Assembly (NCBI GenBank): GCA_027596075.1
Contig: JADGJC010000149.1
Span: 1 to 64,000, forward strand
DNA length: 64,000 bases
Direction of reading: 5' to 3'
From: Rhizophlyctis rosea
Lineage: Eukaryota; Chytridiomycota; Chytridiomycetes; Rhizophlyctidales; Rhizophlyctidaceae
Shown: positions 22,297 to 34,505 of the stretch, piece by piece
Position numbering within the stretch: position 1 is the stretch's first letter
How the letters are laid out: each line of letters begins with the position of its first letter
The notes under the pieces: generated by a model
The model's database searches: none
What the model was told of the DNA's origin: nothing
What the model saw: the letters and a program-made list of their open reading frames with translations, nothing else
Position numbers and translations under genes: made by a program

Positions 22297-24762
22297 TCAC
22301 TTATGGGACGACTGCGACAACTTCCTCCTCGTCTCCTCACCCCCACCCACACCCCCACCAACAGGGCCCAAACAAACCTCCTCAACCTCCGCCTTCTTCC
22401 CCAACCCCAACCAACCCCACGCACTCCCCCTCCCCCCACCCCCCTCCCCAACATCATCCACAATCCTCCTCACCCCCCGATTCCCCACAAACCTCGGCCA
22501 CACATCGGTATACAACATCTTCACTACCTCCCTCTTGACCGAATCCAGGACGCTCGGATCGACGGGCAACCCGTTGCGTTCGAGCGCCGCGACTTTCTCC
22601 AACACGCGCCGTCGGACGGGATAAGGGATGTTGAGTTCGAACTCGGCGTCGGTGCGGACGTATTTGTCGATTAGGTGGAGGGTGCGGCGTTCGATTGCTG
22701 GGATGGAGGAGAGGGGGATGGCGTCTAGGGTGCAGAGTTCTTCGTAAAAGAGGACGTTTTCGGCTGGATGGGCGTTTCAGTAAGAGAGGTTCATTGAAGT
22801 AACCAGAAAATGATGGCCGCTCTGCAGAAGAAACGCAAAAAGTGAAGAAGGAACAAATCAAACTCACCACAACGCTGCTTAGAAGCAAACACCTTAAACT
22901 GCTCCATCATCTTCTTATTCTTCAACAACCCCTCAAAATGCGCCGTCCGAATCTCAGGCTGTCCAATCCCCCCGGTCCGCGAACGATTCCCATTCCCCGG
23001 CATGAACGACCCAATCCTCCGAACATCACCGCCTCGATCTGCAGTCGACGAACCCACACCAGACACGGACGTCTCATTCAGGCTGATCGTGTCAACCGAG
23101 GCTGGCGCCGAGTCTGTGCGTTTGGAGCGCACGGTGGGGACGGGAGGCAAGGGCGCTACGTCGTCGATTTCGACGACGGCTCGGGTGAGTTCCGAGTCTA
23201 CGAGTGTATGACTGGATCCCATGGATGGGGACATGGATTCTGGGGTGGATGACAGTGGGACGTGGGGTGTGTGTGGCATGTCAGGGTCCTTATCCTTTTG
23301 ATCCGTCACAGTCCTTATGCTCAGTTTGACGCTTGCAGTGTCCGCCGAACGCGTCGAGCTGTTCTTCAGAGCTGATTTGTAAGGCGGATTTTGCTGAGCC
23401 GAAGCGCTTGGTGTGAAGATCGCTTGGAAAAGCGGGATGATGACCGTCATTAGGAGCATGAGATAGAGGGATAGTGCTGTCCATGACGAGCTAGGAATCA
23501 GCATGGTGGCTGTTCGTGCTGGTCGGGTTGATGCTATCAAATTGTGTGAGCATAGATTCGGTGGTCACGATGAGACTTGTGTCGCTTACCTTTACGGAGT
23601 ATGATCGGCAGCAGAGCACAAATGAACATGGAAACGGCAACCAGCACCACTTCCGTGAAGATCGTATTCCTCCTTCCTCCATATCGACGCAAGAAGAATA
23701 AACATGCCGGGAAAAGGAACAAGATGTAGAACGCGTGGAGCTAGAGGATGAGAGGCTTTACATGAGCAAGTGAACACTTTTGAAACTCGCTCGGAGTGAA
23801 GCAAAACACACCACAATGAGCAAGATGGACATCATATCCGTTTCGCGGCAATATGGGGCTCCAACATCTCGGAGCTCCCCACTACTGACTGTTATGATGA
23901 TTGGCAGAACGAGATGGCATAGACCCAACGGTCCGAGGACTGCTGCCGCTTGCTTCACCCACGAGTCGCTTGTGTCAGGGCTGCAAAAGACATGAAGTCA
24001 GCATTTGCTCCGCTTTTAAAAATGTCGCCAACGGTCCTCACCGAGGATTGCTCGCCTCCGTCTCAGCAGACGCCCTCGGCGTCCCCGGACTGCCACCAGT
24101 TAAATGCTGCCGCGACGGCTTTCTCGCCATCCGCGCAGTACTCCGTAATGACATGATGATGATCACCATCCTGATCACATCTAGAAATAAGCAAATCATA
24201 CGGTCATTACAAGCCTTCCACTCTCTATCTCGCACCCTCATATGTCCCCAAACCCCTCAACTCACAAGACGCATAAATCAACGGCCACGCCAAAAACAAG
24301 ATCCACATCTTTGCCAAACACGAAATCTCCTCGAACGTCGGCAACATCAGGTTGGCATAGTTGGCCAAGATCCCGCCGACGACGAGGAGGATGTTGAGGA
24401 TGATTGATTGGGTGGGGATGTGTGCGCGGGTGCGGAAGACGACGGAGATGGCGATGCTTAGGATGGAGAAACCTAGGTATAGACTGTGTGGTGTGTGTGT
24501 GTTCTGTTGGTGAGTGCGTCGGAGTGGATGTGGAAAATGGGAAGAGTTTTATGTGTGGAACTTACAAGAAGATACTCGAGAAGATGTTATTCCGGAGATC
24601 AAAGTCCTGTAGGTCTTGGGCGCTGGGGACACAGGAGAAGCCGAGTTCGGATGTGGGCGTTGGGAGGGATGCGTTGTATGTTGATGAGCAGCCGGGTGCG
24701 GGTATAGGGGTTGGTGTGAATGTGGGGACGGCTATCGTTGACGTTGTTGTTAGGGTGGCCAT
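22297..24762 (-). CDS. Seven-transmembrane receptor-like protein with C-terminal RGS domain
   Basis: Seven exons (24762-24566, 24483-24236, 24180-24042, 23980-23812, 23740-23590, 23533-22868, 22763-22297) give 678 residues with phases closing. A Ser/Thr/Pro-rich outside segment is followed by seven hydrophobic helices, including ILNILLVVGGILANYANLML, LGLCHLVLPIIITV, AFYILFLFPACLFFL, VVLVAVSMFICALLPIIL and LSLYLMLLMTVIIPLFQAIF. After a Ser-rich linker (about 330-495), an RGS fold runs from about 500 to 630, with FEGLLKNKKMMEQFKVFASK, AENVLFYEELCTLDAIP and VKREVVKMLYTDVWPRFV. RGS domains speed GTP hydrolysis on G-alpha, so the protein probably couples a membrane signal to G-protein shut-off at the plasma membrane, as in plant AtRGS1 and fungal GprK-type proteins. 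The ligand is unknown. Confidence 0.85.
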
Positions 24763-26280
24763 TTTTGCGTTTTTTGTTTACAAATTAAAGACTTCTGCTG
24801 GAAGGATCCGGTTAGGGAGAAGATATCAAGGAGGGTCACTGACTGATAGGTAGCCGAAAGACCGTACCTTTGGTATGTACTTCTCGCCCAATGGGATGCA
24901 CTATGATACTCCGATCGGGGTGTCGATGGTATATGCAATCTCCACTTTCGAAATGCTTCCCTACCAAACTTTTTTTGTGTGCGTATGGATATCGCGACGC
25001 GTGGGATCTCCAAGATGTACGCAGGTTGAAGTCCCTTCTTGACCGTAATAGCACTCCTGCACGAACAGATCACGTCTCCCTTCGAGAGGATAGGTGCACA
25101 GATGCTCACAACGATGGGGTGTAAAGTTTGAGGGGCGTAGGGAAGACGGGGTGTTCTCTCACGCTTTTTTCCCACGGTCTCACTTCTCTCTGCTTCTCCT
25201 TCCTCACACAAAACGCAACCGCATCGCGTCCCTTCAATGCATTTCTCCCACACCTTCACCACGATCCAAAATCTCGGAACCACTCAAACCTCCGCGGCCT
25301 TCATCATTCATGCTTCCTATGCAAACCAGTCACAAAAACCCAAGCGACGCGGTTTTCAAGCATTGGCATTCACAGTCTGCATTCCTGCACCTTCACACTG
25401 GTGGTACGGAGCATCGGAGCATCACACATGTCCTACGTGAAAAACACACTCTCGGTTGAACCCTGTCAAAAATAAAGCCTATTGGTGCCCCAATTGTGGC
25501 GTCCAAGTCTTGTCAAATTTATCACGCGTCAGACGGGGCCTTTCCTCCACCCTTTTCCATTTCGCTTGGCCGAAATGGACCCTGTTCAAAGCATTTCTGT
25601 AATAGCAACCACGGGATCTATTGAAATGCTTGTATGCTGCCTCAGAACAAACTCCCATGGGGTCATTGAGTGCACAAGAGGACTTCATCATTGACGCCTC
25701 CGTAATCGGGTGTGCTCATTAACGCCCTTTCACTCCAGAATATTACGCCAATGTCAATGACGAAAATTGCCATGATGAACCATCAATCATTCCACCCACT
25801 CACAACACAAAACCATCACATCAAGCAAAAAGCAAATTCCATGTTATATATATGACCAGGAAACGACACCTTCTTACATCATTTCCCTCAAAGAAAAAAG
25901 AAAACACACTTCCCTCCTTATACAAATACCCCCAAGAAAAATCAGGGAAGGCAAATATAAAAAACAAAATAAGAAAGGAAAAAAGCTATACAGAGCAAGG
26001 AGGGAGCATAAAAAACGGGGGGGGGGGGGGGGGGGTATTAAAAAAATTTTTTAAACCGCTTACACAAACGGGGAAACCGAAAGTGCATAAAAGTTTTAGG
26101 GAAGTAATTTTTTTTAAAATAAAAGGGAAAAACTTCTTTGTTTTGGTTTCTGTCCCTATTCTCGAGAAAAAGCCTAGCTAGGAAGAACAACCGAGACCCA
26201 GCGCAACCTGGCGCAGGTCATTCTGAGTTCTAAGCTAGTTGTTGAAGCGCGCGATTTGTCGAATGATTGTGGAGCCCCCT
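24763..26280. other. Spacer with a poor-quality-looking stretch
   Basis: No supported gene. From about 25850 to 26160 the composition changes abruptly: A-rich and T-rich homopolymers, with a run of 19 G at 26017-26035. It lies in the 3' flank of the Sfp1-like gene and may be an assembly or read artefact. Confidence 0.45.
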
Positions 26281-27640
26281 TTATTGAGGAGGGCACGGAC
26301 CGAGGAGAGAGATGTGAGCGTGTTCGATGTGGTACTATAAACGAAAAGCGAAAGTAGACGGTGAGTCGACATGTCAAATAGGTACATGAACAAGTTTTAA
26401 AAATACATACCTTGAGACCATTGAGATTCTTGTACCGCTTCCCACACTCTGGAACCGTACACTGATACGGCTTGTGAATGATGTTGTTCATCTCCGGATC
26501 GCCCGTATCCTCGCAATGACCATGTTGCATATGGTACTTGAGTCCACCCGGGTTCTTGTACGCTTTGTAGCATCCGACGACTTTGCATTTGTACGGCCTG
26601 TCGTCTCGCGGGCCCGCGGCAACGCCTTGGTCTTCGACCATGATGACGCCTTCCATGTTGAGGTCGCTTCCTGGTGCTTGTTGTTGTTGCGCGGCGGCCT
26701 GGGCGGCGGCGGCGAGGGCGGGGTCGAAGCCTGCGGGTAAGGGTGTGATGGCGGGGTTGGCGAAGGCGGGTGCGGCGAGTGGGACGGGGGTGGTTGGGTT
26801 GAGGAGGCGGGGTGCGTGGAGGGGTTGGACGGGTTGTGGGATGGGAGTTGGAGTGATTTGTTGTGCGATGCTGGTGGGGGTAACGTCGTCCATGTCGACG
26901 TCCATTCCGGATTGTGAGGAACCGTCAAAGGTACCGGTATGGTCCTGAGGGTTGATTGACCTGACTTTCTTCACGCGGGGAGGGCCGGTTGCCACCATGC
27001 GTTTTCGTTGATCGAATGCGGCTGTTGCGGATCCGGATTTGCTTTCGGAGTAGATGTCGGACAGGGCGACGGATTGCGAGGGCTGAAGCTGAAGTTGGGA
27101 CTTGAGGAAGATGTCGGTGAATGTGACGGGTGCGTTTGCTGGTGAACTGTCGTCGCTCATGTCTGTATCCATGTCGTCCATGCTTTCGAACTCGAAGGGA
27201 AGATCCTCATCGTCTTCGATGTCGGATTCGACGCGGACATGGCATTCTTCAAAGTGTTGGAGAAGGTCATGGAGGTTCTCCAACTGCACTCCACAGCAAG
27301 CAAAGTCTTTGCAGAACTTGTCTTCCAATCCCGCAAAGTGTGCCAGGTCCCGTGAGGGTGAAGCAATCATGGGTGAACGAGCGCCGAATTGGAAGTTGAA
27401 CATGCTGCAAACGTAAAAAACAATGAGAAATTCAAGTCACGAATGACACAGTCCACTTTAGGTAAAGACTTACTCGACATAGCTGTTGCGACTGAGACTG
27501 CCCGCACGACCGAAACTATGTCCCAGTGATTTGCTCAAGCTGCCGATGATTGCCAACCGTCTCCGGTAAGAAGCCGAGTCGAAATGCTGTTGTGGTGATA
27601 CCGCCATGGCGGCGGGAACTGAAATGTCCACCGCAGGCAT
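26281..27640 (-). CDS. Sfp1-like C2H2 zinc-finger transcription factor
   Basis: Three exons (27640-27474, 27404-26411, 26334-26281) give 404 residues with phases closing. An N-terminal atypical finger reads FCKDFACCGVQL then HDLLQHFEECH. After an acidic region and a Pro/Ala/Gln-rich middle come two linked fingers: YKCKVVGCYKAYKNPGGLKY with HMQHGH, and YQCTVPECGKRYKNLNGLKY with HIEHAH, the last finger split by the final intron. This pattern, including PYKC and KNxxGLKYH, is typical of yeast Sfp1, a TOR-controlled nuclear activator of ribosomal protein and ribosome biogenesis genes. Met at 27640 is preferred; an in-frame Met at 27895 would add 85 Ser/Thr-rich residues. The upstream region is unusually long (about 3.5 kb). 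Confidence 0.82.
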
Positions 27641-30600
27641 TTTGGGCAACTGATCTGTACGAGTGCCGGAGGGGAACAATGTCGACGGGAATGTGCTTTG
27701 AGTGTTGAAAGGGTGGGTGGTGGGGTTTGTGGAAGTCAGTTTTGCGCGTGTGGGAAGGGTATTACGTGACTCGTTGTGCGTGTTGACAGGTGTGACGACG
27801 AGATGGAGTTGCGTGTTGCTGATGGTGTGAATGCTGAAGTTTGGAAGTGGGAGGGAAGCCGATGGACTGTTAGCGATATGTCCGTAAACATTCAATAGTA
27901 TGAATGATAAGTGTCAAGGTGTTCTGATATTCTACCAGCGCCAGCAAGTGACGGTTGTATATGACCCGCCCCCGAGGGTGTTTGCGTTGCGTTCCAGCAA
28001 TATAAACCTGGGGGTGTCTGAGTTGCGGGATATGTCTTTTCCCTAGTCACGTAAATCGGACAGTGACAGCTTCTTCCGGTAAACCAACACGGGTGCACAC
28101 TGCACTCTGTGGTTGGCTTCCTGGCAGGGTGGCCCTCACTCTGTGCCCCAATTGTCATTCGCACTTCTCCATAGGATGTAATCCGATCGCCCTTGGCCCC
28201 AGCAATCCAACTTTGTATGTGTGTGCGCCTCCCTTTCCAGGCCCGAAAGACTGACAGCAAATCACAATAATAGACTGTCAACCCTGCGCGGTATGTGCGC
28301 CTCAACCCGACACTCCCGACCATCCACCGTCATCATCATCATCATCCGAATGCCCGATGATGGTATGGTAACTCCGTCCCTCACGCAAAGGATGTCACTC
28401 TCAAAGCTTGGTTGTGTGAACCGAGTGAACCCAAATTACACTCCGATTGCAAACCCCAGGGTGCCCTCGCGTTTGTGATGAAAATACCCCATAATGCCCA
28501 CAGATCCCACGCTAATCCCATCCGGTCCCTTCCCACACATGGCTTGTCGCGTATGTTGCTATTTTTAACCCATCGGGGTTTCGCTGCCTTCCCCTCCGAA
28601 GTGAATACCCCAATTCACAGACCATAGCACTCCCCCAAAAATGAGCTTCACCTCCCATGGTCAAATAGCGGATATCCCGCACACAATGTCGTGTGCATTT
28701 CGCTTCCCGAGCCCCAGCACACAACTCTATATTAAGATCATATCTCAACTCACCAGCAGAGTCTGAAACCTTGACGATTGGTCAGCGGAGAGGAAGTATA
28801 ATGCAGGAGATATCGTCGTGAGGTGGAGGGGAAGGATGGGCAACGAGCTGCTTATGCTAGGAAAATGCGCGGAGGACTGAGGGGAAGGGGACTTCGCTAA
28901 CGCTACGTGATGAAGCTATGATGTACACCGAACAAGGAACTACGCGCTAGTGTCTTGCAACTAGATCCTCCACGCCTTGATAACTTTCACCGTTCGCGCA
29001 TTACAAGCAAGAATCAAAGCAAGAACGCGGACGCAACCCGACGTGGTATATATCCATGATCTCTGATTTATGTAACGGCCCCAATCCACGTAAGATCCAC
29101 GACAGTTACCAACTGTCAGCAACCGTTGTGGAACGGGAACTTGGGAATGTCAGACGACTGTACTGTAACTCTGTTTACCATGTAAACCTACGTGTCCTGG
29201 AATGAACTTCAAGCGCGCTTTCTCTCAAACAGTCCGAAAAGGGTCCAACATAGACCTGCCTTCTTAGGCGTGTTGACCACAACACCGCTGAGCTGTGGCC
29301 ATTGTGAAGGTTACACTCAACTTGTCGGTAGAGGTTACGCAAACGCGAGGCTTGCAGTGGCACAAGCATCCCACCTCAACTTGATCGATGTTACTTTCAA
29401 ACTTCCAAAGCTGCCTTGTGTAACAGTGCAACCCCCTGGGGACGCCCACCAGGCGCGAGCACTCTAGGCCACTGCCTCTATGATCTGTCACTCGTACGAC
29501 GTTAGCCGGCGCCGTGGGTCTCCTTAACAGCCCGACACCCACCAACATCCCAAACGAACCACAGAAGCCAGCCCACAAAAATTTGAATGCACAGGAGGCA
29601 CCTTCCCGCTGTCAAAAATGTCACCCCGAGCCGACGCCTCGTTCCTCCGTTCCCAGTCTCTACCCCACTGACCGAGTGTTCCAAAACCCGAACAGTCACA
29701 CAAGCAAACGTGATGTTGCACAAATCCCGATTGACATCCGGCGGCGCGGGAGTACCGCGCCCGGCGGCCATTGAATTTCCCCACCCTGCGGGGGACAAGT
29801 CGTACAGTGATTATGCAGGCGTAACTTTGGGTCCGATCAATTGATCATCCTGACATGTGAAAACGCCCCCACGGTCGATTTGAATTTCCATGCCTGAAAC
29901 TTACACATGCCACCCCAGGGTCCAACTGAAGCTTGGGCATTTCCCAGATTTCGGATGCTCGGCATGTGAAAGCGTCAAAATGAACTTTTGAATTTTCCCT
30001 AAAGACCAAGTAAACAAGTCTATTTTGCACCAGAATCATTACAAGCTAAAGCCGGGTCAGAAAATGCCCTGCTACCTGTTGTGAAGTGCATGAATCAAAT
30101 TACATCTTGTATGGCTGCCATGCCACCAACTACCAAACATCCCACGCGGCTTCTCCCTTCCGCGACGGGGTCCACATTCGGTCACCTTGCTCTTATCACA
30201 CTTGCCCATCCGCGCGGGTTCGGCCTTCAAAGACCCTTGGACGCGTAATTGGTGCTTTCGGTGAAAGGGAAAGGGTTCGAAGTTACGGAAGTTGAGAGTC
30301 TCAACTTGAGACGCTGTTTCCACTCGGAGGGGTCCTAAACGGTAGCTTCGTCAGCATGGCAGACGCCGATGCGGAATGGGGGAGACAGGTTTGCTTGGGT
30401 GCTGGGAGACTCAAATTTTCTTGAGTCTACTTTGCGATCTGCAGATGATGGAAGGAATTGGAACAAACTGCGAAGCAGTATAAGAGGTATGAGCTAGGTA
30501 ACGGGAGTTCATCGAGCTTGCCGTGCACCAATTGAGCTTTCTGGTTTCTCGTATTGGGAGATCCGTCTTGAAAGACAATCAAAGACCCCATATCAACGAT

Positions 30601-31124
30601 TCTCCCCTGCTGGATGGGCATTTACTCACCTAAAACACTTAAAACGTGAAAGCTCTTCCTGCCCTCCCATCCAAATACCCCAAGTGTTGTTCGCGTTATC
30701 TCTTCAGATATAGGAACTTAGATACCATCATTGAGCTGTCAACGTGACAATATTGAAATCCAACAGTCAGAAGGTCAGAGCTGGTCCCCGGAACGCGCAA
30801 TTCAGTTGAAGAGGATGTAAACAAATCCTCAATACACCTAATGTCAACATGTAGGAGAAGTTATGAGAAAATCTCCAACGTCATTCAGCGTAATTTGTGC
30901 AAATCAACATAGTGATGGTAGCAGTGATGCGAACCCATCTATCAAATTGCGTTATCTGGGTCTGGAGAGATGTTCCATTCCAAAAGAATCATCAAGAAAG
31001 CGACAAGAATCTGATTATCAATTCTGGCAAGTCACGTGCTAGACGATGAGGTCATCCAGCCAGGGCGCCATCCTTTTTCTGCTTTAAAATACTCTTCATC
31101 TTGCCCTAAACTCAATACCCAACA
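27641..31124. other. Long gene-poor stretch
   Basis: About 3.5 kb without a supported gene. A short CAT microsatellite lies at 28331-28346. Open frames are all under about 145 codons, overlap on both strands and have no motifs. It probably contains the upstream regions of the Sfp1-like gene (minus) and the FAD oxidoreductase (plus). Confidence 0.45.
28331..28346. repeat. CAT microsatellite
   Basis: Five tandem CAT units followed by a partial one, in non-coding sequence. Confidence 0.8.
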
Positions 31125-32815
31125 ATGGGAAACACACTATCCTCAATACACACCGCTTTCAAAGCCTTCCTAGCAGCCGCCGCAGCCTTCTACCACCTCT
31201 CAAAAGACTTCAACGAAATCCTAACACGAACACAAGCTTCCCCAGGCATACCAACCCCCCACCCCACCGAATCATATTGGGAACAGAACCCACCATTCCC
31301 GGACTTGAAGGACATTGCGTCTGAACCATTTCCCCAGGAAGCTGATGTGCTTATTGTTGGGTCTGGTATAACAGCCGGGGCAGTGGCTAGGTCACTCCTG
31401 GACGAAATTTCCCACACTCGGAGATGGAAGTTGGAAGACAAGCTTCCTTCTGTCGTCGTTTGTGAGTCCAGGACAATCTGTGGTGGTGCAACGGGTCGTA
31501 ACGGCGGACATATTAAAGCTTCTCCCCATGAGCTGTTTGGTCGGTTCAGGAAGAAGATTGGACCTGAACGCGCTGCTACGTTGGTTCGATTTTCCTTGCG
31601 GCATGTGGAGGTCTTGACGGAGTTGTGCAAGAAGGAAGGGATCGATGTTGCAGAGTGTCGGGAGGTAGAGACTGCGGATGTGTTCTTGGACTTGGATACT
31701 TGGAGGTCTGCCTTGGAGGAAGTGGAGGAGTTGAAACAATGGGTTCCGGAATATGAGATTGGAATATGGGGTGGGGCAGAGGCTCAAGAGGTATATATCA
31801 AGATCCGTTTTGCATGTGGGGCCTACCCCCGACAATGCCACTAACCACAACTGAATAGCGGTTTGGAGTTAACCACCACGTAGTAGGAGCTCTATCGTTC
31901 AAAGCGGGTGCCCTATGGCCTTACCGCCTGGTGACATGGATTTGGAACAAGCTATTACGAGACTTCCCTGGAGTGCTATCAATACAAACGCATTGTCCAG
32001 TCCTCTCCATACATCCTAGCAACTCCGCGGCATACCCCTACAAAGTCATAACCCCCCGCGGCACCATCCTAGCGAAACATATAGTCCACACAACCAACGC
32101 CTTTGCCTCTCATCTCATACCCGGCATTCGCGGCAAAGCGTTCGGAGTCCTAGCACAGATGTCATCACAACGACCTGGTCTTAACTTCCCAGGCAACGGT
32201 GATAAGAGCTGGAGCATTATGTACAATGGGGGTTTTGATTATATCACTCAGAGGCCCTTGCACGATGGCAAGCCAGGCGATTTGATGGTTGGCGACGGCT
32301 TCAATAAGAGCGCCAAACAGGGGATGGATAACATTGCAGTGTATGATGACGGACAAATGGATCCCTTGGTTAATGCACATATTTTGGGAACTATGCAGGC
32401 GATATTTCGACCGAAGTGGGGACGGGGAGTGGAAGGATCTGATTCGATGTGTTGGAGTGGGATTATTGGTGTTTCGGCGGATGGGATGCCGTTGGTTGGC
32501 AGAATTTCTCGTGAACTGACTGGACGGAAAGTCGACAAAACCGGTGGGATGGATAATCTGAACGCTGGACGAGGAGCACCGGCTGGGGAGTGGATGTCAG
32601 CGATATATAATGGGGATGGAATGTGTTGGGCGTGGCTTTGTGGGACGGCGGTTGGGATTATGATTGCTGGGACTGAGGATGATGTGAGGTTGCCGGCGCC
32701 GGGGAGGCCGGCTGGGAGGTTGGGAGATTGGTTTCCGGAAGAGGAGTTGTGTCCGAGTGTCGAGAGGGTGAGGAAGATGGATGTTGGGGAGTTGGCGGAG
32801 GAATTGATGTCGTGA
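31125..32815 (+). CDS. FAD-dependent oxidoreductase (DAO family), possibly N-myristoylated
   Basis: Two exons (31125-31790, 31859-32815) give 540 residues. The dinucleotide-binding motif DVLIVGSGITAGAVARSLL lies at about 74-92 and is followed by the family's CGGATGRNGGHI segment. The C-terminal FAD-binding part includes GVSADGMPLVGR and YNGDGMCWAWLCGTAVG. The fold fits the D-amino-acid-oxidase/GlcD-type group of fungal amine or imino-acid oxidoreductases; the substrate cannot be read from the sequence. The start MGNTLSS matches the MGxxxS N-myristoylation consensus and is followed by an Ala-rich helix, so membrane tethering is possible (inference). There is no signal peptide. Confidence 0.85.
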
Positions 32816-33222
32816 TGTGGGAGCACATCTCTGGCAACCATGCTTTGTATCCCTGCAGCCACGCACGCGGGACGATGTTGGATGGTGCCGAGACGAATCT
32901 GATGGGCTTGCTGTGCATATATTTTTCTATTTGATGTATATAACGCAATTGGTACATGTCAACATCTGTGAGACAACATCCCTATCCAAGGTCTTTGCTC
33001 TACGGATTGGTGGTAAATCGAATCATTTGCTAAAAGAGGAGGTTGCGGGCAAATGTCGGGGCGCCCAATATCACATCTTCAAGAAGCATGTACTCAAATC
33101 ACAGGGTTTTCTACTGCTGACTATATATTGATCTTACTTTCGAACATTGATGAAACTGTCTGACTAATACAACTAAACTCGGCACCTCGCCCATCCGAAC
33201 ACAACATAATATCTAAACTGAT
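32816..33222. other. Spacer between converging genes
   Basis: 3' flanks of the oxidoreductase (plus) and of the first array gene (minus). Nothing else is visible. Confidence 0.45.
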
Positions 33223-34505
33223 CTACAATGTACCACGCTTTTCAAGTTGTGGAACGCGATTCTTCATCTCCTGTTCGAAGCGGGCCTTCTTGCTGGGTCG
33301 GACTTGGGGATCTACTTCATCGTTCACTACAGGCGTGACGGTTAGCGCTACCTCATCCGCCATGTCGAAGTCCGTCGCTTGAGATGATTGTGAGAGGACT
33401 TGCTGTTCCTGGGAGTGCTGGTGGTATCAGTGGACAATCATGCAAGCTACAGTGTGACGACCATGAGCAGCCATACCTGGGGCTGGGAGTTGAGGTATTT
33501 GTCGAAGGCGCTCAACGTGCTTGGGGTTCTTTCGAACTGGGATGGGTTGATGTTAGAGCTGCTGCCTTGAGATGATGCAAGCTAACAAGTTTGTCACTTT
33601 TTTGCTGGGCCCGAGCTCAGCATACCTGGATCATTCCATCTGCCAAATAAGATCCCTCGAAATCTAAGAAGTTGGGCTGCGTGGGTTGGGACTGCGAAAG
33701 CCATCAATTGAGTGTCATTTTTTTCGCTACATGTTTACGGACCTCGGCTTGAGAACCACTGACAGAAGAATCCTCGGTGGGGGCATAGGAGGGTGCGAGT
33801 GTGAGCGCTGGTGCGGATGCAAGCGCCGAAGGAGGGGTGAGTGTAGGACTCTGGGGTGTGCCAGGCTGGATTGTTGTTAGCGGTCAATGGTCGTCTTGCG
33901 GAATGACCTCCATCAGCTCACCTCATTGTCTTCCATTTCCGAGTCACTGGAACTGGCAAAGTTGACGCTCTCCAGACTACCATATGCCGCCTCATTGTCT
34001 TCCATTTCCGAGTCACTGGAACTGAGGAAGTGGGCGCTCTCTAGACTACCGTATGTGGCCTGATCTGATATGTAGTCGACGTCCGTCATTTGCGAATCTT
34101 GAGAATCGGCTGAATTTTCAACGTTAGTCATTGAGACAGAACAAAACGCACATTGAACAGCCTTACCTGACCCGTTGACGCTATCTATGCACATGCAGAA
34201 AAAACCACACCAGCATGAGTTAACAGGATCATGTACAACTAGCTAATAACATCAGAAATTGCGTATGATTTTCTACCAGGTACTACGCTTGAGGTCCTCT
34301 GCAGCTGTTGAGCCGGCGGCGATGGTGCTCCTTCCCTGCAAGATGCATCACGCGTTTCGTCGTGAGTTCTCTTGCGGGGTTGGGGGTTCACCTCGATCTT
34401 ACACTTGTTGCTGTCCTCAGTTGTGATTGAGACATTAGCACGTCTGTCATAAGCGACATACACAGACGAGCTTTGGAGATGAACGTTGCCTGCTGGATAC
34501 TGCAT
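33223..34505 (-). CDS. Array-edge gene, Ser/Pro-rich, related to the DUF7918-like array only in its 3' exons
   Basis: Seven exons (34505-34277, 34184-34167, 34109-33922, 33865-33743, 33691-33626, 33536-33477, 33417-33223) close in frame at 292 residues. One exon is only 18 nt. It lacks the N-terminal domain of its array neighbours and opens with MQYPAGNVHLQSS, then a Lys/Arg-rich patch (NPQPRKRTHDETRD). Next is a perfect-frame tandem duplication of 23 residues containing SSSDSEMEDNE. Short phase-0 Pro/Gln-rich exons follow, and the end carries RPSKKARF, like the array member at 40122. The acidic SSSDSEMED blocks look like casein kinase 2 sites. I do not recognise a function. An upstream exon could be missing, since the cassette found before other array genes lies 0.9 kb upstream (35367-35398). 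Confidence 0.5.
33921..34058. repeat. Tandem 69-bp coding duplication
   Basis: Two adjacent 69-bp units (33921-33989 and 33990-34058). They are near-identical and in frame, each coding YGSLES followed by SSSDSEMEDNE. The few differences are mostly at positions 8-11 of the unit. Confidence 0.85.

Noticed and set aside
24763..25475. Plus-strand frames upstream of the receptor gene (25094-25475)
   Set aside because: Two overlapping frames of similar length, rich in Ser/His/Pro, without motif; more likely promoter sequence.
30255..30285. GGTTCGAA-like string considered as a tRNA T-arm
   Set aside because: No matching acceptor stem, D-arm or A/B box spacing around it.
33921..34058. Tandem repeat considered as a possible CRISPR or satellite
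   Set aside because: Only two units, in frame within an exon, with no spacers; it is a coding duplication.
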